Assembly: GCA_964016885.1 (NCBI GenBank)
Contig: OZ024740.1
Coordinates: 206,445,691-206,509,690 of the forward strand
Direction of reading: 5' to 3'
DNA length: 64,000 nucleotides
DNA from: Eledone cirrhosa
Lineage: Eukaryota > Mollusca > Cephalopoda > Octopoda > Eledonidae
The position numbers and the translations under genes were made by a program. Positions 53,401 to 64,000 of this stretch are shown here, piece by piece (position 1 is the stretch's first letter; every line of letters starts with the position of its first letter). The notes beneath the pieces were generated by a model. The model ran no database searches. It had not been told where the DNA came from and saw only the letters and a program-made list of their open reading frames with translations.

Positions 53401-56400
53401 GACAGATGTGGAAGAGGTAGATGAAAGTAGACAGATGTGGAAGAGGTAGATGAAGGTAGACAGATGAGGGAGAGGTAGATGAAGGTAGACAGATGAAGAC
53501 GTAGATGAAGGTAGACAGATGAGGAAGACGTAGATGAAGGTAGACAGATGAGGAAGTGGTAGATGAAGGTAGACAGATGAGGAAGAGGTAGATGAAGGTA
53601 GACAGATGTTGAAGAGGTAGATGAAGGTAGACAGATGAGGAAGAGGTAGATGAAGGTAGACAGATGAGGAAGAAGTAGATGAAGGTAGACAGATGAGGAA
53701 GAAGTAGATGAAGGTAGACAGATGTGGAAGAGGTAGATGAACGTAGACAGATGAGGAAGAGGTAGATGAAGGTAGACGGATGAGGAAGAAGTGGATGAAG
53801 GTAGACGGATGAGGGAGAGGTAGATGAAGGTAGACAGATGAGGTAGATGAAGGTAGACAGATGAAAAGGTAGATGAAGGTAGACAGATGAAGGTAGACAG
53901 ATGCGGAAGAGGTAGACAGATGTGGAAGAGGTAGATGGAGGTAGACAGATGAGGGAGAGGTAGATGAAGGTAGACAGATGAGGGAGAGGTAGATGAAGGT
54001 AGACAGATGTGGGAGAGGTAGATGAAGGTAGACAGATGAAGAAAAGGTAGATGAATGTAGACAGATGGGGAGAGGTAGATGAAGGTAGACAGATGAAGAA
54101 GAGGTAGACAGATGAGTGAGATGAAGGTAGACAGATGAGGGAGTGGTAGATGAAGAAGAGGTAGATGAAGGTAGACATATGGGGAGAGGTAGATGAAGGT
54201 AGACAGATGAGGGAGAGGTAGATGAAGGTAGACAGATGAAGAAGAGGTAGATGAAGGTAGACAGATGTGGAAGAGGTAGATGAAGGTAGACAGATGAGCG
54301 AGAGGTAGATGAAGGTAGACAGATGTGGAAGAGGTATGTGAAGGTAGACAGATGTGGAAGAGGTAGATGAATGTAGACAGATGAGGAAGAGGTAGATGAA
54401 GGTAGACAGATGTTGAAGAGGTAGATGAAGGTAGACAGATGAGGGAGAGGTAGATGAAGGTAGACAGATGAGGAAGAAGTAGATGAAGGTAGACAGATGT
54501 GGAAGAGGTAGATGAAAGTAGACAGATGTGGAAGAGGTAGATGAAGGTAGACAGATGAGGGAGAGGTAGATGAAGGTAGACAGATGAGGAAGACGTAGAT
54601 GAAGGTAGACAGATGAGGAAGTGGTAGATGAAGGTAGACAGATGAGGAAGAGGTAGATGAAGGTAGACAGATGTTGAAGAGGTAGATGAAGGTAGACAGA
54701 TGTTGAAGAGGTAGATGAAGGTAGACAGATGAGGAAGAGGTAGATGAAGGTAGACAGATGAGGAAGAAGTAGATGAAGGTAGACAGATGTGGAAGAGGAA
54801 GATGAAGGTAGACAGATGAGGAAGAGGTAGATGAAGGTAGACAGATGAGGGAGAGGTAGATGAAGCTAGACAGATGAAGAAGAGGTAGATGAAGGTTGAC
54901 AGATGAGGAAGAGGTAGATGAAGGTAGACAGATGAGGAAGAGGAAGATGAAGGTAGACAGATGAGGAAGAGGTAGATGAAGGTAGACAGATGAGGGAGAG
55001 GTAGATGAAGCTAGACAGATGAAGAAGAGGTAGATGAAGGTAGACAGATGAGGAAGAGGTAGATGAACGTAGACATATGTGGAAGAGGTACATGAAGAAG
55101 AGGTAGATGAAGGTAGACATGAGGGAGAGGTAGATGAAGGTAGATGGATGAGGAAGAAGTGGATGAAGGTAGACAGATGAGGGAGAGGTAGATGAAGGTA
55201 GACAGATGAGGAAGAGGTAGATGAAGGTAGACAGATGAAGAAGAGGTAGATGAACGTAGACAGATGAGGAAGAGGTAGATGAAGGTAGACGGATGAGGAA
55301 GAAGTGGATGAAGGTAGACGGATGAGGGAGAGGTAGATGAAGGTAGACAGATGAGGTAGATGAAGGTAGACAGATGAAGGTAGACAGATGCGGAAGAGGT
55401 AGACAGATGCGGAAGAGGTAGACAGATGTGGAAGAGGTAGATGGAGGTAGACAGATGAGGGAGAGGTAGATGAAGGTAGACAGATGAGGGAGAGGTAGAT
55501 GAAGGTAGACAGATGTGGGAGAGGTAGATGAAGGTAGACAGATGAAGAAAAGGTAGATGAAGGTAGACAGATGGGGAGAGGTAGATGAAGGTAGACAGAT
55601 GAAGAAGAGGTAGACAGATGAGTGAGATGAAGGTAGACAGATGAGGGAGTGGTAGATGAAGGTAGACAGATGAAGAAGAGGTAGATGAAGGTAGACAGAT
55701 GTGGAAGAGGTAGATGAAGGTAGACAGATGAAGAAGAGGTAGATGAAGGTAGACAGATGTGGAAGAGGTAGATGAAGGTAGACAGATGAGCGAGAGGTAG
55801 ATGAAGGTAGACAGATGTGGAAGAGGTAGATGAAGGTAGACAGATGTGGAAGAGGTAGACAGATGAAGAAGAGGTAGATGAAGGTAGACAGATGTGGAAG
55901 AGGTAGATGAAGGTAGACAGATGTGGAAGAGGTATGTGAAGGTAGACAGATGGAGAAGAGGTAGATAAAGGTAGACAGATGAGGGAGAGGTAGGTGAAGG
56001 TAGACAGATGAGGAAGAGGTAGATGAAGGTAGACAGATGAGGGAGAGGTAGATGAAGGTAGACAGATGAAGAAGAGGTAGATGAAGGTAGACATATGTGG
56101 AAGAGGTAGATGAAGGTAGACATATGTGGAAGAGGTAGATGAAGGTAGACAGATGAGGGAGGTAGATGAATGTAGACAGATGTGGAAGAGGTAGATGAAG
56201 GTAGACAGATGAAGAAGAGGTAGACAGATGTGTAAGAGGTAGATGAAGGTAGACAGATGAAGAAGAGGTAGATGAAGGTAGACAGATGAGGGAGAGGTAG
56301 ATGAAGCTAGACAGATGTGGAAGAGGTAGATGAAGGTAAACAGATGAAGAAGAGGTAGATGAAGGTAGACAGATGAGGGAGAGGTAGATGAAGGTAGACA

Positions 56401-59400
56401 GATGAGGAAGAGGTAGATGAAGGTAGACAGATGAGGAAGAGGTAGATGAAGGTAGACAGATGGAGAAGAGGTAGATAAAGGTAGACAGATGAGGGAGAGG
56501 TAGGTGAAGGTAGACAGATGAGGAAGAGGTAGATGAAGGTAGACAGATGAGGGAGAGGTAGATGAAGGTAGACAGATGAAGAAGAGGTAGATGAAGGTAG
56601 ACATATGTGGAAGAGGTAGATGACGGTAGACATATGTGGAAGAGGTAGATGAAGGTAGACAGATGAGGGAGGTAGATGAATGTAGACAGATGTGGAAGAG
56701 GTAGATGAAGGTAGACAGATGAGGAAGAGGTAGACAGATGTGTAAGAGGTAGATGAAGGTAGACAGATGAAGAAGAGGTAGATGAAGGTAGACAGATGAG
56801 GGAGAGGTAGATGAAGGTAGACAGATGTGGAAGAGGTAGATGAAGGTAAACAGATGAAGAAGAGGTAGATGAAGGTAGACAGATGAGGGAGAGGTAGATG
56901 AAGGTAGACAGATGAGGAAGAGGTTGATGAAGGTAGATATATGTGGAAGAGGTAGACAGATGAAGAAGAGGTAGATGAAGGTAGACAGATGTGAAAGAGG
57001 TAGACAGATGAAGAAGAGCTAGATGAAGGTAGACAGATGTGGAAGAGGTAGATGAAGGTAGACAGATGAGGGAGAGGTAGATGACGGTAGACAGATGTGG
57101 AAGAGGTAGATGAAGGTAGACATATGTGGAAGAGGTAGATGAAGGTAGACAGATGAGGAAGAGGTAGATGAAGGTAGACAGATGAAGAAGAGGTAGATGA
57201 AGGTAGACAGATGTGGAAGAGGTAGATGGAGGTAGACGGGAGAGGTAGATGAAGGTAGACAGATGAGGGAGAGGTAGGTGAAGGTAGACAGATGAGGAAG
57301 AGGTAGATGAAGGTAGACAGATGAGGAAGAGGTAGATGAAGGTAGACAGATGAGGGAGAGGTAGATGAAGGTAGACAGATGAAGAAGAGGTAGATGAAGG
57401 TAGACAGATGAGGAAGAGGTAGATGAAGGTAGACAGATGAGGGAGAGGTAGATGAAGGTAGACAGATGAGGGAGAGGTAGATGAAGGTAGACAGATGAAG
57501 AAGAGGTAGATGAAGGTAGACAGATGAGCGAGAGGTAGATGAAGGTAGACAGATGAGGGAGAGGTAGATGAAGGTAGACAGATGAGGGAGAGGTAGGTGA
57601 AGGTAGACAGATGAGGAAGAGGTAGATGAAGGTAGACAGATGAGGAAGAGGTAGATGAAGGTAGACAGATGAGGGAGAGGTAGATGAAGGTAGACAGATG
57701 AAGAAGAGGTAGATGAAGGTAGACAGATGAGGAAGAGGTAGATGAAGGTAGACAGATGAGGGAGAGGTAGATGAAGGTAGACAGATGAGGGAGAGGTAGA
57801 TGAAGGTAGACAGATGAAGAAGAGGTAGATGAAGGTAGACAGATGAGGGAGAGGTAGATGAAGGTAGACAGATGAAGAAGAGGTAGATGAAGGTAGACAG
57901 ATGAGGAAGAGGTAGATGAAGGTAGACAGATGAGGGAGAGGTAGATGAAGGTAGACAGATGAAGAAGAGGTAGATGAAGGTAGACAGATGAGGAAGAGGT
58001 AGATGAACGTAGACATATGTGGAAGAGGTACATGAAGGGAGACAGATGAAGAAGAGGTAGATGAAGGTAGACATGAGGGAGAGGTAGATGAAGGTAGATG
58101 GATGAGGAAGAAGTGGATGAAGGTAGACAGATGAGGGAGAGGTAGATGAAGGTAGACAGATGAGGAAGAGTTAGATGAAGGTAGACAGATGAAGAGGTAG
58201 ATGAAGTAGACAGATGAGGAAGAGGTAGATGAAGGTAGACGGATGAGGAAGAAGTGGATGAAGGTAGACGGATGAGGGAGAGGTAGATGAAGGTAGACAG
58301 ATGAGGTAGATGAAGGTAGACAGATGAAAAGGTAGATGAAGGTAGACAGATGAAGAAGAGGTAGATGAAGGTAGACAGATGAGGAAGAGGTAGACAGATG
58401 TGGAAGAGGTAGATGGAGGTAGACAGATGAGGGAGAGGTAGATGAAGAAGATGTAGATGAAGGTAGACAGATGAGGGAGAGGTAGATGAAGTTAGACAGA
58501 TGGGGGAGAGGTAGATGAAGGTAGACAGATGAAGAAGAGGTAGACAGATGAGGGAGTGGTAGATGAAGGTAGACAGATGGGGAGAGGTAGATGAAGGTAG
58601 ACAGATGAGGGAGAGGTAGATGAAGGTAGACAGATGAAGAAGAGGTAGATGAAGGTAGACAGATGTGGAAGAGGTAGATGAAGGTAGACAGATGTGGAAG
58701 AGGTAGACAGATGAAGAAGAGGTAGATGAAGGTAGACAGATGTGGAAGAGGTAGATGAAGGTAAACAGATGAAGAAGAGGTAGATGAAGGTAGACAGATG
58801 AAGAAGAGGTAGATGAAGGTAGACAGATGTGGAAGAGGTAGATGAAGGTAGACAGATGTGGAAGAGGTATGTGAAGGTAGACAGATGTGGAAGAGGGAGA
58901 TGAATGTAGACAGATGAGGAAGAGGTAGATGAAGGTAGACAGATGGAGAAGAGGTAGATAAAGGTAGACAGATGAGGGAGAGGTAGGTGAAGGTAGACAG
59001 ATGAGGAAGAGGTAGATGAAGGTAGACAGATGAGGTAGATGAAGGTAGACAGATGAAGAGGTAGATGAAGGTAGACATATGTGGAAGAGGTAGATGAAGG
59101 TAGACAGATGAGGGAGAGGTAGATGAATGTAGACAGATGTGGAAGAGGTAGATGAAGGTAGACAGATGAGGAAGAGGTAGACAGATGTGTAAGAGGTAGA
59201 TGAAGGTAGACAGATGAAGAAGAGGTAGATGAAGGTAGACAGATGAGGGAGAGGTAGATGAAGGTAGACAGATGTGGAAGAGGTAGATGAAGGTAAACAG
59301 ATGAAGAAGAGGTAGATGAAGGTAGACAGATGAGGGAGAGGTAGATGAAGGTAGACAGATGAGGAAGAGGTTGATGAAGGTAGATATATGTGGAAGAGGT

Positions 59401-62400
59401 AGACAGATGAAGAAGAGGTAGATGAAGGTAGACAGATGTGGAAGAGGTAGACAGATGAAGAAGAGCTAGATGAAGGTAGACAGATGTGGAAGAGGTAGAT
59501 GAAGGTAGACAGATGAGGGAGAGGTAGATGACGGTAGACAGATGTGGAAGAGGTAGATGAAGGTAGACATATGTGGAAGAGGTAGATGAAGGTAGACAGA
59601 TGAGGAAGAGGTAGACAGATGTGGAAGAGGTAGACAGATGAGGGAGAGGTAGATGAAGGTAGACAGATGAGGAAGAGGTAGTTGAAGGTAGACAGATGAG
59701 GTAGATGAAGGTAGACAGATGAAGAAGAGGTAGATGAAGGTAGACAGATGAGGGAGAGGTAGATGAAGGTAGACAGATGAGGGAGAGGTAGATGAAGGTA
59801 GTCAGGTGAAGAAGAGGTAGATGAAGGTAGACAGATGTGGAAGAGGTAGATGAAAGTAGACAGATGTGGAAGAGGTAGATGAAGGTAGACAGATGAAGAA
59901 GCGGTAGATGAAGGTAGACAGATGTGGAAGAGGTAGATGAAGGTAGACAGATGAGGGAGAGGTAGATGAAGGTAGACAGATGAGGAAGACGTAGATGAAG
60001 GTAGACAGATGAGGAAGTGGTAGATGAAGGTAGACAGATGAGGAAGAAGTAGATGAAGGTAGACAGATGTTGAAGAGGTAGATGAAGGTAGACAGATGTG
60101 GAAGAGGTAGATGAAGGTAGACAGATGAGGAAGAGGTAGATGAAGGTAGACAGATGAGGGAGAGGTAGATGAAGGTAGACAGATGAAGAGGTAGATGAAG
60201 GTAGACATATGTGGAAGAGGTAGATGAAGGTAGACAGATGAGGGAGAGGTAGATGAATGTAGACAGATGTGGAAGAGGTAGATGAAGGTAGACAGATGAG
60301 GAAGAGGTAGACAGATGTGTAAGAGGTAGATGAAGGTAGACAGATGAAGAAGAGGTAGATGAAGGTAGACAGATGAGGGAGAGGTAGATGAAGGTAGACA
60401 GATGAGGAAGAAGTAGATGAAGGTAGACAGATGTTGAAGAGGTAGATGAAGGTAGACAGATGTGGAAGAGGTAGATGAAGGTAGACAGATGAGGAAGAGG
60501 TAGATGAAGGTAGACAGATGAGGGAGAGGTAGATGAAGGTAGACAGATGAAGAGGTAGATGAAGGTAGACATATGTGGAAGAGGTAGATGAAGGTAGACA
60601 GATGAGGGAGAGGTAGATGAATGTAGACAGATGTGGAAGAGGTAGATGAAGGTAGACAGATGAGGAAGAGGTAGACAGATGTGTAAGAGGTAGATGAAGG
60701 TAGACAGATGAAGAAGAGGTAGATGAAGGTAGACAGATGAGGGAGAGGTAGATGAAGGTAGACAGATGTGGAAGAGGTAGATGAAGGTAAACAGATGAAG
60801 AAGAGGTAGATGAAGGTAGACAGATGAGGGAGAGGTAGATGAAGGTAGACAGATGAGGAAGAGGTTGATGAAGGTAGATATATGTGGAAGAGGTAGACAG
60901 ATGAAGAAGAGGTAGATGAAGGTAGACAGATGTGGAAGAGGTAGACAGATGAAGAAGAGCTAGATGAAGGTAGACAGATGTGGAAGAGGTAGATGAAGGT
61001 AGACAGATGAGGGAGAGGTAGATGACGGTAGACAGATGTGGAAGAGGTAGATGAAGGTAGACATATGGGGAAGAGGTAGATGAAGGTAGACAGATGAGGA
61101 AGAGGTAGATGAACGTAGACAGATGAGGAAGAGGTAGATTAAGGTAGACAGATGAAGAAGAGGTAGATGAAGGTAGACAGATGTGGAAGAGGTAGATGGA
61201 GGTAGACAGATGAGGGAGAGGTAGATGAAGGTAGACAGATGAGGGAGAGGTAGATGAAGGTAGAAAGATGAAGAAAAGGTAGATGAAGGTAGACAGATGA
61301 GGAAGAGGTAGATGAAGGTAGACAGATGAGGAAGAGGTGGATGAAGGTAGACGGATGAGGGAGAGGTAGATCAATGTAGGCAGATGTGGAGAGGTAGATG
61401 AATGTAGATGAAGAAGAAGAGGTAGATGAAGGTAGACAGATGGGGGAGAGGTAGATGAAGGTAGACAGATGAAGAAGAGGTAGATGAAGGTAGACATGAA
61501 GAAGAGGTAGACAGATGAGGAAGAGGTAGATGAAGGTAGACAGATGAGGGAGAGGTAGATGAAGGTAGACAGATGAAGAAGAGGTAGATGAAGGTAGACA
61601 GATGAAGAAGAGGTAGATGAAGATAGACAGATGAGGGAGAGGTAGGTGAAGGTAGACAGATGAAGAAGAGGTAGATGAAGGTAGACATATGTGGAAGAGG
61701 TAGATGAAGGTAGACAGATGAGGAAGAGGTAGATGAAGGTAGACAGATGAGGAAGAGGTAGATGAAGGTAGACAGATGAGGAAGAGGTAGATGAAGGTAG
61801 ACAGATGAGGAAGAGGTAGATGAACGTAGACATATGTGGAAGAGGTACATGAAGGTAGACATGAGGGAGAGGTAGATGAAGGTAGATGGATGAGGAAGAA
61901 GTGGATGAAGGTAGACAGATGAGGGAGAGGTAGATGAAGGTAGACAGATGAGGAAGAGGTAGATGAAGGTAGACAGATGAAGAAGAGGTAGATGAACGTA
62001 GACAGATGAGGAAGAGGTAGATGAAGGTAGACAGATGAGGAAGAAGTGGATGAAGGTAGACGGATGAGGCAGAGGTAGATGAAGGTAGACAGATGAAGAA
62101 GAGGTAGATGAAGGTAGACAGATGAGGAAGAGGTAGACAGATGTGGAAGAGGTAGATGGAGGTAGACAGATGAGGAAGAGGTAGTTGAAGGTAGACAGAT
62201 GAGGGAGAGGTAGATGAAGGTAGACAGATGAGGGAGAGGTAGATGAAGGTAGACAGATAAGGAAGAGGTAGATGAAGGTAGACAGATGAGGAAGAGGTAG
62301 ATGAAGGTAGACAGATGAGGAAGAGGTAGATGAACGTAGACATATGTGGAAGAGGTACATGAAGGGAGACAGATGAAGAAGAGGTAGATGAAGGTAGACA

Positions 62401-64000
62401 TGAGGGAGAGGTAGATGAAGGTAGATGGATGAGGAAGAAGTGGATGAAGGTAGACAGATGAGGTAGATGAAGGTAGACAGATGAGGAAGAGGTAGATGAA
62501 GGTAGACAGATGAAGAAGAGGTAGATGAACGTAGACAGATGAGGAAGAGGTAGATGAAGGTAGACGGATGAGGAAGAAGTGGATGAAGGTAGACGGATGA
62601 GGGAGAGGTAGATGAAGGTAGACAGATGAGGAAGAGGTAGACAGATGTGGAAGAGGTAGATGGAGGTAGACAGATGAGGAAGAGGTAGTTGAAGGTAGAC
62701 AGATGAGGGAGAGGTAGATGAAGGTAGACAGATGAGGGAGAGGTAGATGAAGGTAGACAGATGAGGAAGAGGTAGATGAAGGTAGACAGATGAGGAAGAG
62801 GTAGATGAAGGTAGACAGATGAGGAAGAGGTAGATGAACGTAGACATATGTGGAAGAGGTACATGAAGGGAGACAGATGAAGAAGAGGTAGATGAAGGGA
62901 GACAGATGAAGAAGAGGTAGATGAAGGTAGACATGAGGGAGAGGTAGATGAAGGTAGATGGATGAGGAAGAAGTGGATGAAGGTAGACAGATGAGGTAGA
63001 TGAAGGTAGACAGATGAGGAAGAGGTAGATGAAGGTAGACAGATGAAGAAGAGGTAGATGAACGTAGACAGATGAGGAAGAGGTAGATGAAGGTAGACGG
63101 ATGAGGAAGAAGTGGATGAAGGTAGACGGATGAGGGAGAGGTAGATGAAGGTAGACAGATGAGGTAGATGAAGGTAGACAGATGAAAAGGTAGATGAAGG
63201 TAGACAGATGAAGAAGAGGTAGATGAAGGTAGACAGATGAGGAAGAGGTAGACAGATGTGGAAGAGGTAGATGGAGGTAGACAGATGAGGGAGAGGTAGA
63301 TGAAGAAGAGGTAGATGAAGGTAGACAGATGTGGGAGAGGTAGATGAAGGTAGACAGATGAAGAAAAGGTAGATGAAGGTAGACAGATGGGGGAGAGGTA
63401 GATGAAGGTAGACAGATGAAGAAGAGGTAGACAGATGAGTGAGATGAAGGTAGACAGATGAGGGAGTGGTAGATGAAGAAGAGGTAGATGAAGGTAGACA
63501 GATGGGGAGAGGTAGATGAAGGTAGACAGATGAAGGTAGACAGATGAGGGAGAGGTAGATGAAGGTAGACAGATGAAGAAGAGGTAGATGAAGGTAGACA
63601 GATGTGGAAGAGGTAGATGAAGGTAGACAGATGAGCGAGAGGTAGATGAAGGTAGACAGATGTGGAAGAGGTAGATGAAGGTAGACAGATGTGGAAGAGG
63701 TAGATGAAGGTAGACAGATGTGGAAGAGGTAGATGAAGGTAAACAGATGAAGAAGAGGTAGATGAAGGTAGACAGATGAAGAAGAGGTAGATGAAGGTAG
63801 ACAGATGTGGAAGAGGTAGATGAAGGTAGACAGATGTGGAAGAGGTATGTGAAGGTAGACAGATGTGGAAGAGGTAGATGAATGTAGACAGATGAGGAAG
63901 AGGTAGATGAAGGTAGACAGATGGAGAAGAGGTAGATAAAGGTAGACAGATGAGGGAGAGGTAGGTGAAGGTAGACATATGTGGAAGAGGTAGATGAAGG
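50451..64000. repeat. 29-bp minisatellite, about 467 units, runs off the window
   Basis: The basic unit is gaggaagaggtagatgaagg followed by tagacagat, with main variants at the first bases (gagga, gaaga, gtgga, gaggg) and shorter units of about 17-23 bases (for example gaagaggtagacagatg). The plus strand is about 83 percent purine. The minus strand has no stop codon in any frame of the unit, so open frames of up to 1828 codons (58492-63978) occur with a 29-residue period; indels do not close them because every frame is open. They are not credible proteins. The right boundary lies outside the window. Confidence 0.95.

Noticed and set aside
50319..63978. Minus-strand frames of up to 1828 codons with a 29-residue Ser/Leu/Pro/Tyr period
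   Set aside because: The 29-bp unit has no stop in any minus-strand frame, so three units always give an open 87-base cycle, and indels do not close it. There is no sign of selection on one frame.
50451..64000. The giant zinc-finger protein binding the 29-bp array
   Set aside because: The predicted triad site GAA-NGA does not occur in the common unit; the closest match (gaaggt) fails at one fixed base. No sequence support beyond co-location.

Overview
The window is animal nuclear DNA, most likely from a coleoid cephalopod, probably an octopus. Three things point there: many copies of a tRNA-derived SINE resembling the octopus OR-type SINEs, one very large C2H2 zinc-finger gene in a single coding exon (this family is massively expanded in octopus), and dense RTE, CR1-like, Penelope and Helitron relics with AT-rich microsatellites. 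The species call is inference. No CRISPR, operon or prokaryotic signals are present. Repeat boundaries were read by eye and are good to about 10-20 bases.

Layout. 1-5000: nested SINE and LINE fragments and a 5'-truncated CR1-like LINE (minus). 5000-6880: unannotated DNA. 6880-15378 (minus): the only convincing host gene, a 2832-residue protein with about 46 C2H2 fingers, 27 of them in nine tightly linked triads. Its start follows an in-frame stop, and a splice acceptor lies just upstream at 15445/15446. 15450-21500: LINE fragments and a SINE cluster, with one short possible exon near 19.8 kb. 21620-27972: about 132 copies of a 48-bp unit inside the 3' UTR of a minus-strand RTE LINE. 28170-31012: the best-preserved RTE LINE (plus), 5'-truncated but with a 797-codon open frame. 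31-47 kb: a graveyard of SINE, RTE, CR1-like, Penelope and Helitron pieces, two large inverted repeats and several small 48-bp tandem repeats. 47.4-49.7 kb: mostly free of recognisable repeats. 50451-64000: more than 13.5 kb of a 29-bp minisatellite running off the window edge.

How it fits together. The RTE LINE family explains much of the window. Its 3' tail is shared with the tRNA-headed SINEs, which implies shared retrotransposition machinery. Its 3' UTR carries a natural 48-bp dimer that has expanded into the first giant array. A decayed copy of its ORF end, broken at the Gly-Arg-Pro-Arg-Lys-Thr-Trp box, runs straight into the 29-bp array. Both giant arrays therefore seem to have been seeded by different parts of one LINE family. 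The long open frames across both arrays are by-products of repeat units without stop codons and are not annotated as genes.

The most interesting protein signal is that all nine triads of the zinc-finger gene keep the same predicted DNA-contact residues in their second and third fingers, although their codons have diverged. The protein looks like nine copies of one reading head on a single chain.
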